52,459 nucleotides of DNA from Neobacillus muris (GCF_943193175.1 NZ_CALPDF010000035.1:1-52459), one strand, 5' to 3'. Shown: positions 17,725 through 26,984, numbered from the stretch's first letter. Notes: generated from the letters alone by a model not told the origin. A program made the numbers and translations.

Positions 17725-19131
17725 ATGAAGAAACAAGCCCCATCAACTCAATTGAAAAAAAATAGTGTTTCTTTGTTTGGAGCATTGGCCTTGTCCGCTG
17801 CCTTTATGGGACCTGCCGTTAGTATTTTCTTTAATATGGTGCCGGCTGCAAGTTCTGCTGGAAAAGCATTCCCTTTATCATTTGTTATCTCAATGATTGC
17901 GATTCTTTTTATTTCTAATAGTGTTATTCAGTTTTCAAAAAAGGTGAATGGCGCTAGCTTTGCCTTTTCCTTTACCTCTAAAGGGGTTGGTCCAAAAACA
18001 GGATTTATGGCCGGATGGATACTATTATTTGCCTATGCGATGATCTCTCCGATTACCTACGCCGGATTCGGTGTCATGCTTTCAGAGTTTTTAAGCCGCC
18101 AATTCGGTGTTCATATTTCATGGGCAGTATTCTTTGTCATAATAGGGTTAATCATCAGCGGCCTTTCCTATTTTGGGGTAAACCATTCAACCAATACGAC
18201 TTTGATCTTCCTGGTTTTAGAACTGATTGTTATTCTGCTTCTTTGTGCTTCCGTTATTTTTACGGGTAATAACAGTGTTGAACCATTTATAGTTTCAAAT
18301 GCATCAAATGGATTTTCCTCGATCGGATTGGGGATGGTATTTGGAATCTTATCATTTACCGGGTTTGAAGCTGCCGCCAACTTAGGCGAGGAAACGATGA
18401 ATGCCAACAAAACTATCCCAAGAGCCATTACCATCTCCGTCATTATGATTGGGTTGCTATATGTCCTTGGCGCATATGTTGCAGATATCGGCTTTAACAA
18501 TGACGCGGAAGCCTTAGCAAATAATGCTTCTCCATTCGATACCATTGCACGTAACGTATGGGGGAACAATTTTGCCTGGCTTATCAGCTTAACAGCCTTG
18601 AATAGTGTATTTGCGAATGCCGTTGCCGGACAAACCTCCATTGTTCGTAATATATTCTCTTTGGGTCGTGCGGGAATTCTGCCTCGTTTTGTCGGCCACA
18701 CCAATCATAATGGTGTTCCGGTTAACGCCATTGTTTTTGACTTTGTCCTTTCCATGATTTTAGGAGGCGCGGTTGGAATTTGGCTAGGCGGATGGGGCGT
18801 TTGGAATTTACTAGGCGGTATGATGTCCATTGGATTAATCATTGTTTATTCGATGGTTACCATTTCCTTGCCAATCTTTTATAAGCGGGAGTATCCGTCA
18901 GAGTTTTCAAAAACGAAACATTTATTATTCCCTATTATCGGGATCGCTTTATTAGCTCTTCCGCTATATACAAGTATTTATCCAGCTCCTGCCTTTCCAT
19001 ATAATCTTGCACCATATGTGATTATCACTTGGGTGATCATAGGGGCCTTCTATTTAAACCGAATTAAGAAAAAACGGGCAGATATCATTGAGAAATTCGG
19101 ATCAAGCTTTGATGAGGATAGACCGGCCTAA
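17725..19131 (+). CDS. APC superfamily amino acid permease
   Basis: This 468-residue membrane protein has about twelve hydrophobic helices. It carries APC marks such as GPAVSIFFNMVPAA in helix 1 and FTGFEAAANLGEET in helix 6. It starts with AGGAGG close to the ATG and follows the FrlD-like kinase by about 100 bases, in which CTTACA/TGTAAG form a weak hairpin. E. coli FrlA, the fructoselysine importer, is also an APC permease, so the candidate substrate here is a fructosamine (glycated amino acid). That substrate call is from context; the family as a whole carries many amino acids. Confidence 0.85.
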   Translation: MKKQAPSTQLKKNSVSLFGALALSAAFMGPAVSIFFNMVPAASSAGKAFPLSFVISMIAILFISNSVIQFSKKVNGASFAFSFTSKGVGPKTGFMAGWILLFAYAMISPITYAGFGVMLSEFLSRQFGVHISWAVFFVIIGLIISGLSYFGVNHSTNTTLIFLVLELIVILLLCASVIFTGNNSVEPFIVSNASNGFSSIGLGMVFGILSFTGFEAAANLGEETMNANKTIPRAITISVIMIGLLYVLGAYVADIGFNNDAEALANNASPFDTIARNVWGNNFAWLISLTALNSVFANAVAGQTSIVRNIFSLGRAGILPRFVGHTNHNGVPVNAIVFDFVLSMILGGAVGIWLGGWGVWNLLGGMMSIGLIIVYSMVTISLPIFYKREYPSEFSKTKHLLFPIIGIALLALPLYTSIYPAPAFPYNLAPYVIITWVIIGAFYLNRIKKKRADIIEKFGSSFDEDRPA

Positions 19132-19211
19132 CAGCCATCGATCCTTTCGAAGAATTAAGCACCGGCTCCCCCTCTTGGGATCAAGCTGGGTGCAAGTTAA
19201 TAACTATCTAG

Positions 19212-19246
19212 GCACAACCAGCTCACAGATGCTAGTTGTGCTTTTT
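19212..19246 (+). terminator. Terminator after the APC permease
   Basis: GCACAACCAGC and GCTAGTTGTGC form an 11-bp stem with one mismatch, followed by TTTTT. Confidence 0.8.
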
Positions 19247-19398
19247 GGTGCATATATGAATTAGATACTTGTACTGTTTTTTAAGTTCAAAGCAGCACTA
19301 GAAAATGAACAAATAACTGCAGAATAGCACAAATCCGGTCTTTTTAATCCCTCAAATTAATATAATGACATCGTTAGCTTATCCAAGAGGTGAAAAGT

Positions 19399-20067
19399 TT
19401 GGAGATCTTTGGTTTGTCCTTTGCCGTTCTTTTGGAGGTCATTTTAATCAATATCGTCTTAAGCGGGGATAACGCCGTTGTCATCGCCATGGCATCACGC
19501 AATGTTCCAAAGAAGCAGCAAAAAAAGGCGATCTTTTGGGGAACATTTGGAGCAATAATTTTACGGCTGCTCTTTGCCATCGCCATTGTTTACCTCCTGC
19601 GCCTTCCTTTCGTCACGTTTGCAGGCGGTCTACTTCTCGTGTATATTGCCATCAAACTCCTAATCGGCGAGGAGGAAGACAATCATCGAGAAGGCGGTTC
19701 CAGCTTCTTCTCCGCTGTGAAGACCATTATCATCGCTGATGCCATCATGTCCCTTGATAATGTACTAGCTATCGCAGGGGCAGTTGAAGGAAATATCGCC
19801 GGTATCATGATCGGCGTGATCGTCAGTATTCCTCTCGTCGTTTTTTGCAGCCAATTACTTTTAAAAGCAATGGAAAAGTACCAGATCATCTCATATGCTG
19901 GTGCTGGAATATTAGCATGGACTGCCGGTGAAATGATGGCCGGTGAACCAAAATTCGAGTATCTACTGCCACACGATTTCCATTTATTGATCCCTACTGT
20001 CACCACCGTTCTGGTCATTGGGTTGGGCTATTTAACGAATAAGCTTAAACCGGCTAAAGAAAGTTAA
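19399..20067 (+). CDS. TerC family membrane protein, YjbE type
   Basis: This roughly 222-residue protein has about seven helices. TerC marks are LSGDNAVVIAMASRNVPKKQ near 20-40 and a second IIADAIMSLDNVLAIAGA near 110-127, each with a membrane Asp in a DN pair. TerC proteins export Mn2+ or other metals and, in Bacillus, help load secreted metalloenzymes. The start is probably TTG at 19399, 6 bases after AAGAGGTG; an in-frame GTG at 19390 overlaps that site. I looked for the yybP-ykoY manganese riboswitch upstream and did not see it. Confidence 0.85.
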   Translation: MEIFGLSFAVLLEVILINIVLSGDNAVVIAMASRNVPKKQQKKAIFWGTFGAIILRLLFAIAIVYLLRLPFVTFAGGLLLVYIAIKLLIGEEEDNHREGGSSFFSAVKTIIIADAIMSLDNVLAIAGAVEGNIAGIMIGVIVSIPLVVFCSQLLLKAMEKYQIISYAGAGILAWTAGEMMAGEPKFEYLLPHDFHLLIPTVTTVLVIGLGYLTNKLKPAKES

Positions 20068-20204
20068 GCAATCGGCAAAAAATTTTGGATATCCTCCACA
20101 TAAACGAACCGGCTGCTATTTTGAAAATACAGGACATGGCTGGTTCATGTAACGAGATAAATAAGAAGGAAAAGGGAATGATAAGAAAAAAGGAGTCCCT
20201 GCCT

Positions 20205-20765
20205 ATGATAAGTCCTTCTGATCATATACAAGAATTAATCAATGAACAGTATAGAACACTTGATGCTACTCATTCTAGATTAAGCGGAATTTGGCTTAAG
20301 GATATTCTGTTCACTTTTGGGTGGATGACCACCTTGCTTTTAACAGTGGTTCCGTGGATCGTATGGTTTATTTTCAGAGATAAAGAGAGTTCGACCCGTT
20401 TAATGTTAGGCGGGCTGTGGTCCATGCTTATCTCTTCCTGGCTGGATTATGTCGGGGTGACTTTGGGCCTTTGGAGATACTATAATAAATTAATCCCGTT
20501 AATCCCAGACTATCTTGCATGGGATTTTGCCCTTATGCCCGTTACCATTATGTTCTTTTTACAAATTAAACCTCAGATAAGTCCCCTCATGAAAGGGGTA
20601 CTCTTTGCGGGCTTGACAGCATTTATAGCAGAACCTATATTCCTATGGCTAGGTTACTTTAAATATCCTGGGTGGAACTCCGTGTTTTCATTTCCGTTCT
20701 TTTTTATCATTTATCTTATAGCTCACAAATTGGTTCACAGTTCCTCCCATAAACCGCTTTTATAG
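20205..20765 (+). CDS. CBO0543-type membrane protein
   Basis: This roughly 186-residue integral membrane protein of unknown function has about five helices. The WxxxRDKESSTRLMLGGLW and SSWLDYVGVTLGLWRY elements resemble the CBO0543 family common in Bacillaceae. I chose the ATG at 20205 because AAAGGAGT lies 8 bases before it; an in-frame extension to 20085 lacks a ribosome site of equal quality. It starts about 140 bases after the TerC gene on the same strand, with no terminator seen between them. Confidence 0.65.
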   Translation: MISPSDHIQELINEQYRTLDATHSRLSGIWLKDILFTFGWMTTLLLTVVPWIVWFIFRDKESSTRLMLGGLWSMLISSWLDYVGVTLGLWRYYNKLIPLIPDYLAWDFALMPVTIMFFLQIKPQISPLMKGVLFAGLTAFIAEPIFLWLGYFKYPGWNSVFSFPFFFIIYLIAHKLVHSSSHKPLL

Positions 20766-20808
20766 CTCTAAATAATAGAAAAACTTCTATTATTTAATGA
20801 AATTTCTA

Positions 20809-20836
20809 TTGACGAACATGTGTTCTGTGTTATAAA
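20809..20836 (+). promoter_or_regulatory. Sigma-A-like promoter of the PhnB-like gene
   Basis: TTGACG (20809-20814) and TATAAA (20831-20836) are separated by 16 bases, some 65 bases before the ATG of the VOC gene. Confidence 0.6.
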
Positions 20837-20901
20837 GTATAAATATGGTAATAATAGTTTGTGGTAAGCATTGAAAAAATGGGAATGAAAGGAGCTGTGG
20901 A

Positions 20902-21333
20902 ATGATGTCAATTAGTTTGAACCCGTATTTGATTTTTAACGGTAATGCGAAAGAGGCTGTCCATTTTTACGAGAAAGCGCTTGGCGGCAAAGTGATGGGG
21001 ATCATGACCTTTGGAGATATGCCAGCGGATCCGAATCATCCATTGACGGACGACATGAAGAATCGCGTTATGCATGCACACTTGAAAGTAGGAGAAGACG
21101 ATCTCATGTTCAGCGATACATACGAGGGCATGCCTTATCAGCCAGGCAATACGATCCAGATGGCGATCCATCCTAAAGAAGAGTCTAGAGCGAGAGAAAT
21201 CTTCGCCGCTTTGGAAGACGGCGGTCAAGTCATCATGCCCCTTCAAGGGACGCCTTGGAGCCCCTTATATGGGCAGGTAAAGGATAAATTCGGCGTTTAT
21301 TTCCAAGTGAACGTCCAAGCAGAGCAACCATAG
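20902..21333 (+). CDS. PhnB/YjdN-like VOC family protein
   Basis: This 143-residue protein has the glyoxalase/VOC fold in its PhnB-like form. It begins LNPYLIFNGNAKEAVHFYEK, has a central FGDMP loop, HAHLKVGEDDLMFSD and a closing FGVYFQVN. The canonical metal ligands of glyoxalases are mostly absent from this subgroup, and the function is unknown (often a small-molecule-binding or resistance-type protein). AAAGGAG precedes a tandem ATGATG start. The gene is monocistronic. Confidence 0.8.
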   Translation: MMSISLNPYLIFNGNAKEAVHFYEKALGGKVMGIMTFGDMPADPNHPLTDDMKNRVMHAHLKVGEDDLMFSDTYEGMPYQPGNTIQMAIHPKEESRAREIFAALEDGGQVIMPLQGTPWSPLYGQVKDKFGVYFQVNVQAEQP

Positions 21334-21468
21334 TATTTCCAAAACGACTCCCGCTCCAGCAGCAATAAAGCCTGAGGCTTACTCTGTTGCTAATCACGCT
21401 ATAAATAGGTTAAGGCCCTGAATTCGCCATATGGCAATTGCGAGTTTGGGGCTTTTTCGGTTGACTTC

Positions 21469-21494
21469 TTTTTTGTTAACCAGTTAACAAAAAA
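21469..21494. promoter_or_regulatory. Palindromic operator of the split marR gene
   Basis: TTTTTTGTTAAC, CA and GTTAACAAAAAA form a perfect 12-bp inverted repeat. It lies 14 bases before the start codon and is preceded by a possible -35 TTGACT at 21461. This is the usual arrangement for MarR self-repression. Confidence 0.7.
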
Positions 21495-21508
21495 GGAGGT
21501 GCAGACTA

Positions 21509-21820
21509 ATGGAAGTAAAACAAAGGCAATTGGCTTTACAGGCGATCGAGGAATTTATTGCCCAAAGAGACAAAAAAATGAATAAACGCAAGTCCATCCC
21601 TGCAGCAGGAGATCCGATTCATGAATTGACACTAACGCAGCTCCACATGATTGCCCTTATAAAAGAGCATTCACCTGAGGCCAATAATGCTTTTCTTTCT
21701 TCCCAGCTAAAGATCTCAAAACCAGCTGTGACCAAAGCTGTTAATCAATTAATCGAAAAAGGCCTTATTCTTGCGGAGAAAAAAAAGGAAAATCAAAAGA
21801 AGCGTTCACTTAGGGATTGA
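21509..21820 (+). pseudogene. 5' part of a marR gene cut by the mobile element
   Basis: The first 103 codons encode the N-terminal dimer helix and the winged helix of a MarR regulator (LTLTQLHMIALIKEH, then SSQLKISKPAVTKAVNQLIE). The frame ends at RSLRD, in the wing, without the C-terminal dimerisation helices that MarR needs. Matching C-terminal codons (from MHQKVIQRYEELF) occur 11.6 kb away at 33457-33585, directly before a coupled DUF2798 gene. AAGGAGGT lies before the ATG. The fragment is very likely non-functional, although DNA-binding by the stub cannot be excluded. Confidence 0.85.
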
Positions 21821-21821
21821 A

Positions 21822-21828
21822 GAAAAAC
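21822..21828. repeat. Left attachment-site core (attL candidate)
   Basis: GAAAAAC lies directly after the truncated marR reading frame. The same heptamer is at 33431-33437. Joining the host flanks there gives a marR-like middle segment (GIEEKRACEHRK), though in a frame shifted by one base. Confidence 0.5.
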
Positions 21829-21854
21829 TTAAATGAACAGCTTCAAGCGGGGCA

Positions 21855-21898
21855 AAAAAGACCACATAAGAGTTTTTATACTCCTGTGTGGTCTTTTT
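21855..21898. terminator. Bidirectional terminator at the left end of the element
   Basis: AAAAAGACCACA (21855-21866) and TGTGGTCTTTTT (21887-21898) form a perfect stem with A- and T-runs. It ends the leftward OLD nuclease gene and any marR transcript. Confidence 0.85.
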
Positions 21899-21907
21899 AA
21901 CATTCAG

Positions 21908-23527
21908 CTAATTTTGTCCCAATAGTTCTATAATTAATAGTTTATCTGCAATATCCTTAATAAAATGAGGAATTTCCTCTATATGTTGTGCAATAGCTTT
22001 AGCTTTTCCTGGCTTTGAAGAAATATGATATTTTTCAGAAATAGTTTGTTCCATTGAAGTATAATCCTCTATTGCTGTACGCAAATAGGATTCAAAGTCT
22101 TTACCGAAGTATGCATAATCGGCTCTAACAATACAATTTTCAGTTTCTGTATCCCATTCTTCTTCGCAAAAGATGCCATTAAACACATCCCTAGTCTTTG
22201 ATGCATTCCTGTCACAATCAAATATAGCATAACAATTATAACCGTATGCTTTAAATAACCTCCAGTACAAGGGGATTGCATCCTTACCGCGACAATTAAC
22301 AATTTCGGTTCCATGTTCAGCTAAAGAATACCCACTACGTTTCAAATACACTGGCAGAGCAAAATATTCAGTAGCTCCCTCCACTAAAATGATTGTTTCG
22401 GCAAACATTCCTTTTAACTGGTCTGAAAATAGTTTTGTCGAGTAAAAATCAACTATATTTTCTGGTGACACACAATTCTCTGGAACACCTGACCCTATAC
22501 AAAAATCGCAAAGTTGCTGAGCGGATAGTTGTATTGCTTTAGTAACTCCACCCTCTTTATGTACTCGAACAAGTCCGTCTAAGTATTCTGCATCTATGAA
22601 TTCTGCGGAATGTGTTGAAATGATTACTTGAATACCACATGAACACATATCCACAACATATTCCTTTAACCATCTTTGAGCTAAGGGATGAAGATGGGCT
22701 TCTGGTTCTTCAATAATCAACACAAAGTTTTCACCAGTGAATACTTCCATATATGCTTTAACAAAAGCCATTAATAAGACTTGCTGTTCACCAGTGCCGA
22801 ATTCTTCAAATCCACGAATATTATCTCCCTCTTTTGCATAGATCCGAAGTGACTTTGCATAATTGTTTGGATCATAGGCTGAAAAATCCACAGCCAATGA
22901 ATGAACAAACCCTTTTACCGCTCCCTTTAGAGCTTCAGAAAATCGATTAAAAAAACCAGAGAATTCATCAGTCTGTTCAAAGGATGCTGTAATTTGATTA
23001 AAGGCTTGTGATAATTCATCTTTATGCTCTGTACTTAAGGCTTCATGTATCTTCTTTGAAAACTTGCTTAACAGAGAGTAGCTACTACTATAATTAAAAG
23101 CACTCTGGATATTTCTTTCAGCATCAATCAAGTAGGACTGACAGGCAGAACGTTGTTCGTTTGTGGGATATATTTTATTTCCACTGCCATCGTGCAAAAG
23201 ATTATTATTAGCCTGTCCATTATAGCCATAACTTACAGCTATAACGTCATATCCATTTCCTCTATTATCATAATATAAAGGCTCAGTGAATTTAGCGGTA
23301 ATATGTGCGGTAGGATATTCATTTTGATTACGTTTAAAATAATCACTTTCCAACATCTCGATATAAGTTGGATATCTTTCACCAAGTAATCTATTTATAG
23401 CTGATAATATATTAGATTTTCCTGCGTTATTCGGTCCGAATAGAACAAGAGGCTTATTTGGAGGAATTTTAAGAGCCACTCTTTCTATCGACCGATAATG
23501 TTTAATTAAAAATGCTTCTAACCTCAA
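21908..23527 (-). CDS. OLD-family ATP-dependent nuclease
   Basis: This 539-residue protein has an ABC-type ATPase domain followed by a TOPRIM nuclease domain. Walker A is GPNNAGKS at 31-38, the signature region is FGTGEQQVLL near 243-252 and Walker B is LIIEEPEAHLHP near 270-281, with an H-loop ISTHSAEF. The TOPRIM part carries LVEGATE near 381-387 and FDCDRN near 436-441, giving the acidic metal site. OLD proteins cut DNA and often act in phage exclusion. GajA of Gabija is related, but no UvrD-like partner is next to it. It follows the specificity subunit on the same strand after about 140 bases, so it is part of the element's defence arm. Confidence 0.85.
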   Translation of the reverse strand: MRLEAFLIKHYRSIERVALKIPPNKPLVLFGPNNAGKSNILSAINRLLGERYPTYIEMLESDYFKRNQNEYPTAHITAKFTEPLYYDNRGNGYDVIAVSYGYNGQANNNLLHDGSGNKIYPTNEQRSACQSYLIDAERNIQSAFNYSSSYSLLSKFSKKIHEALSTEHKDELSQAFNQITASFEQTDEFSGFFNRFSEALKGAVKGFVHSLAVDFSAYDPNNYAKSLRIYAKEGDNIRGFEEFGTGEQQVLLMAFVKAYMEVFTGENFVLIIEEPEAHLHPLAQRWLKEYVVDMCSCGIQVIISTHSAEFIDAEYLDGLVRVHKEGGVTKAIQLSAQQLCDFCIGSGVPENCVSPENIVDFYSTKLFSDQLKGMFAETIILVEGATEYFALPVYLKRSGYSLAEHGTEIVNCRGKDAIPLYWRLFKAYGYNCYAIFDCDRNASKTRDVFNGIFCEEEWDTETENCIVRADYAYFGKDFESYLRTAIEDYTSMEQTISEKYHISSKPGKAKAIAQHIEEIPHFIKDIADKLLIIELLGQN

Positions 23528-23668
23528 CCTTTCATCCCCCTAAATTAAATCACTCTGCCAATACTTCCTTAATAATCTGAGCCATCTGTTTGTTGTTTAC
23601 TGGTCGAGAAAGTAATCATTATACTTAAATGGTTGTTTTCAAATATTTTGATTGCTTTTAAGAGATAT

Positions 23669-24757
23669 CTAATTAATATATGTATTTATTAGGTGTTCAA
23701 CGACTTTTGAGATTTTTTCGGACTCAATTTTCTTCATAACCATCCTCATATATTGCCAATGAGGATTTCCATTTTTATCTACTGGTAATATTATTTTTTC
23801 CTGTCTAATTCTTTTATCATTAATTTCACGATTAAAAGAATATTTTTCTTCTAATCTTTTTATAATTGAAGAAATAAAAAGATAAATATACTTGTCTGCA
23901 TTATTTTCATCTTTTAACTTTAAGCTTGTTACATGGTCACTTGCCACAAATTCATAATGATGATAAAAACAAGCTCCAACGCTTCCACTATTTGCAACAG
24001 TTAAGCAGTTTTTAAATTTGCGCACATTATCCTCATTATTTATAAAGTTATCTACTCCGTTATTCATTGCTGTTGATGATATATAGGGTGTATTGCCCTC
24101 GATTTGATTGCTTTTAGTAAGCCTTTTTCCTCGCTGTATCTTCTTGAATATTTTTTCAAATTTAAACTCTTTCCACTCTACATTTTCAAAATCAAGCAGT
24201 TCAAAACAATATTCAATCATTCTCTGTTTATAATAATTAACAATTTTTTGAGCCTGTTCTTTCTGTTTTCGCTTAATATAATCCTCCATAAATCTCCAGT
24301 TGGGGTTGCCATTAGAATCAACTGGGAGTAAAATTTTAGTTCTATTTAGTCTAGTTAGAGTTGCTCCAGTGCTACCCCAGCTAAACTTTCTCATTTGAAT
24401 TTTTAATAATGGTACTAAAAATAAAGCAATTTCTTTGTTCAAAAGTTTATTTTCTACAATTTGAATATTTTGTCCAGTAAAAAAATTCTTTGGCTGATAG
24501 AAGACGGTTTGAGTATCTAAACCAATTGTTATTACATTTCCTCTGTCAATGCTAAATCCAGTGTTCTGTTTTTCACCGACAAAAATATCAATCCCATTAT
24601 TAAGGTTACTCCTAGTGACATATGGGATGTCTCCATTAGTCTCAAGAAGTTTGTTTTTGTCAATTCCACTATTAGTTGAACGAATATTAAAAAGTCCTTC
24701 TTCGCCACCTATAAAAAACTCTTTCCATTCCACACTGTCAAGTTCAAGTCTATTCAT
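23669..24757 (-). CDS. Specificity (B/S) subunit of a BcgI-like Type IIB restriction system
   Basis: This roughly 362-residue protein has two target-recognition domains. Each starts with a VEWKEF element (near residues 9 and 194 of the chosen frame). Each closes with a similar linker, LLPVDSNGNPNWRFME and ILPVDKNGNPHWQYM, typical of BcgI-B and HsdS-like proteins. The two TRDs should read the two halves of a bipartite DNA site. The ATG at 24757 overlaps the end of the fused subunit by 8 bases with AGGTGA before it, so translation is coupled; a longer upstream frame lies inside the previous gene. No separate HsdR gene occurs nearby. Confidence 0.85.
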   Translation of the reverse strand: MNRLELDSVEWKEFFIGGEEGLFNIRSTNSGIDKNKLLETNGDIPYVTRSNLNNGIDIFVGEKQNTGFSIDRGNVITIGLDTQTVFYQPKNFFTGQNIQIVENKLLNKEIALFLVPLLKIQMRKFSWGSTGATLTRLNRTKILLPVDSNGNPNWRFMEDYIKRKQKEQAQKIVNYYKQRMIEYCFELLDFENVEWKEFKFEKIFKKIQRGKRLTKSNQIEGNTPYISSTAMNNGVDNFINNEDNVRKFKNCLTVANSGSVGACFYHHYEFVASDHVTSLKLKDENNADKYIYLFISSIIKRLEEKYSFNREINDKRIRQEKIILPVDKNGNPHWQYMRMVMKKIESEKISKVVEHLINTYIN

Positions 24758-26732
24758 CACTTTCACCTGCCAGTTCTTCTGCAACTCTTGGGATATCTGG
24801 TTTTTGTTCTGTATAATATTTATAATTATCATCTCCTAGGCTGAATAGATATCCTCTGCCATGAGTAATCATATTAACCTCAAATGTAATATAATCGGCA
24901 ATTGTATTTCTAAAGTCCTCTTCAGATGGAATTTCATCATTAAAATAATAAAAAGAGTGTAGCCATTCATCATCAGGCTCAATGGTTGTTTTTACGCAGA
25001 ATTTCGTTTCTGGCTCAATTCTATCAAACCATACATCAAGCAGATGTTGCTTTTTATCCTTTGCGCTTGCTGTTTCCACTAATCCTATATGTTTGGATAC
25101 TTCATATCCATCATTTTCAAAATTGATAAACTTGCATATTTTATCTTTGTGATGAGGCCTTCCCGCAGTAAATACGACAATACAAGGATTCGTACCTACG
25201 CCGTAGAAAGTGTTTTTATTCAGAGTGATTACTCCTTCTAGAGTATGTTTTTTTAATATATTTCGTTTAATATTTCTTTCCTCTTTGGTTTTGCCCGTAA
25301 CAGCACTTTGTGGCACAATAACTGCAACCCTACCATCTTCGACAATAGAATCTAATAAATGCTCTGTGAATGCAATCTCGTAAAGGTCAGGATTTTGTTT
25401 TGACCCTTGTGAATATGGCGGATTCATCATTCCTACAGTACAGCCTTTTTTCTGTAGCTTAGCAGGGTTTTGCTTCAAAAAATCTTCGTTCTCTAGGTTA
25501 CTTTTCCCATCCCCTCGGAGAATCATATTTGTTGTAGCTATAGTAAACATATAGCTTTGGTCTTCAATGCCATGAAGTTGATTTTTTCTAATATTTAACT
25601 TCTGAAAATCATCATCTGTTTGTTTCAACATATGGCTCATGGCTGCTATTAAAAATCCGGCTGTTCCACAGCAAGGATCCAAGACATTGTCTGTTGGCTT
25701 TAAATCTAGCAATTCACAAAACAATTCTGTTATATGTTTTGGTGTGAGTACAATTCCTAAACTTTGTCCATCTCCACCTGAATAACTCATAAACTCTCCG
25801 TAAAATCTTCCTAAGTAATCCTCTGAAGAACGATGGTATCTAATGCTTTGATAGATACTTTTATAGAGAAACTCAGTATAATGTTTCACTGGAGTTTTTC
25901 CAAGTGTAGGGTTTATCTGATTGATTTTTGCTGTATCCTTGATAACAGAAAACTGTCTCAATAATTTATCTTTTTTTACTTGTGGAGATACATTAGCACG
26001 AGCTAGGTTATCTTCTATAGCTTTATATATCTTCGCTCCATCGGTTACGATGTTATCACCATTTAAGTTGTTTATATCAAAGTTTTTGTATTCCATTTCT
26101 CGAAGGGCAAGTAAAATGCCCGACACAATCAAAGGTTTATCCTTATCTTGAATACTACCATAATTACGCAAATCTTCGTGAAGAGTAGCTGCGTCTTTTA
26201 GAATTTCAGTAGTTTCCTTCTCTTGGTCAGTGGCCTCTTTTAATATTTCCTTAATATAGTACTCATCAATATTTTCTTCTTTGAAAGATATAAATGTTTC
26301 TATTTCCGGTAGTTCTTTATAATTTAAGCGTTCATCTATAAAAATTGGCGTGATACGATGCCTTTTTTCATTTCCTGAAACTCCAATGGCGATAACTTTT
26401 TTATATGTAGTATTTTTTATGAGATGTTTGCCATAAAATAAAGCTCCATTAACTGCGTAATTAACATTACTTGAGGTATCCTCTTTAAGTAGATTTTGTT
26501 CGTCTCTTGCTACGTGAAATGACAAATCTGCTTTATCCTCGATAACGATTAAAAAGTCTTTTACTACACCTGTATATTCTGGAAAACCAACATTATTAGT
26601 TCCTGATTTTGATGCAGTTTTTAAGGCTCTATGTATTTCTTTAATATCGCTTCCTTGTGGAGTAAAGTAATCAAGATTTGCTTCTTTTAATAAATCATAA
26701 ACCCATAAGTCTGTGCTTGCTTCTTTTCTCAT
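24750..26732 (-). CDS. BcgI-like fused restriction endonuclease / N6-adenine methyltransferase subunit
   Basis: This 660-residue protein has three parts. An N-terminal nuclease-like domain has Asp59, Glu65 and Lys67 in a PD-(D/E)XK-like arrangement (VVKDFLIVIEDKAD). A helical linker follows. The HsdM-type gamma-class methylase has motif I LDPCCGTAGFL at 351-361 and motif IV NPPY at 437-440. With a separate two-TRD specificity protein this matches the BcgI A/B architecture (637 and 341 residues in BcgI), which cuts on both sides of its site. A methylase-only HsdM with a decayed nuclease is the alternative, but the nuclease motif looks intact. Confidence 0.85.
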   Translation of the reverse strand: MRKEASTDLWVYDLLKEANLDYFTPQGSDIKEIHRALKTASKSGTNNVGFPEYTGVVKDFLIVIEDKADLSFHVARDEQNLLKEDTSSNVNYAVNGALFYGKHLIKNTTYKKVIAIGVSGNEKRHRITPIFIDERLNYKELPEIETFISFKEENIDEYYIKEILKEATDQEKETTEILKDAATLHEDLRNYGSIQDKDKPLIVSGILLALREMEYKNFDINNLNGDNIVTDGAKIYKAIEDNLARANVSPQVKKDKLLRQFSVIKDTAKINQINPTLGKTPVKHYTEFLYKSIYQSIRYHRSSEDYLGRFYGEFMSYSGGDGQSLGIVLTPKHITELFCELLDLKPTDNVLDPCCGTAGFLIAAMSHMLKQTDDDFQKLNIRKNQLHGIEDQSYMFTIATTNMILRGDGKSNLENEDFLKQNPAKLQKKGCTVGMMNPPYSQGSKQNPDLYEIAFTEHLLDSIVEDGRVAVIVPQSAVTGKTKEERNIKRNILKKHTLEGVITLNKNTFYGVGTNPCIVVFTAGRPHHKDKICKFINFENDGYEVSKHIGLVETASAKDKKQHLLDVWFDRIEPETKFCVKTTIEPDDEWLHSFYYFNDEIPSEEDFRNTIADYITFEVNMITHGRGYLFSLGDDNYKYYTEQKPDIPRVAEELAGESDE

Positions 26733-26749
26733 AATTATAGTACTCCTTA

Positions 26750-26965
26750 CTATATATTTTCATTTTCCTTAATGTGTTCTACTATATCTCCAAAATCACA
26801 ATCGAGGACATCACATATTCGACTAAGAATACCAAGACTAACTACTTCATCACGACCCAGCTTTGTCATTGTATTTGGTGATATTTTTGCATCTTTGCGT
26901 AAATCTGATTTGCTCATCTTTTTATCAATTAACAATTTCCATAATCTATTGTACGAAATCGCCAC
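26750..26965 (-). CDS. Small Cro/CI-type (XRE) regulator of the restriction system
   Basis: This roughly 71-residue protein is a single helix-turn-helix domain of the YozG-like XRE group (SKSDLRKDAKISPNTMTKLG, then LSRICDVLDCDFGDIVEH). The start is probably GTG at 26965, 8 bases after GGAGG; an in-frame ATG at 26980 lies before that site. It is 17 bases upstream of the fused R-M gene on the same strand and probably acts as a controller protein. A palindrome at 26985-27001 overlaps its leader and is a candidate autoregulatory site. Confidence 0.8.
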   Translation of the reverse strand: MAISYNRLWKLLIDKKMSKSDLRKDAKISPNTMTKLGRDEVVSLGILSRICDVLDCDFGDIVEHIKENENI

Positions 26966-26984
26966 AGCTTCTCCCTCCATAATT

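Noticed and set aside
19260..19398. yybP-ykoY manganese riboswitch before the TerC gene
   Set aside because: The conserved riboswitch core strings are not seen and the gap is short.
21908..23527. Gabija system (GajA with GajB)
   Set aside because: The OLD nuclease resembles GajA in layout, but no UvrD-like helicase gene is adjacent.
23669..26732. Classical Type I restriction system
   Set aside because: There is no separate HsdR with helicase motifs; the methylase subunit carries its own N-terminal nuclease motif, which fits the BcgI type better.
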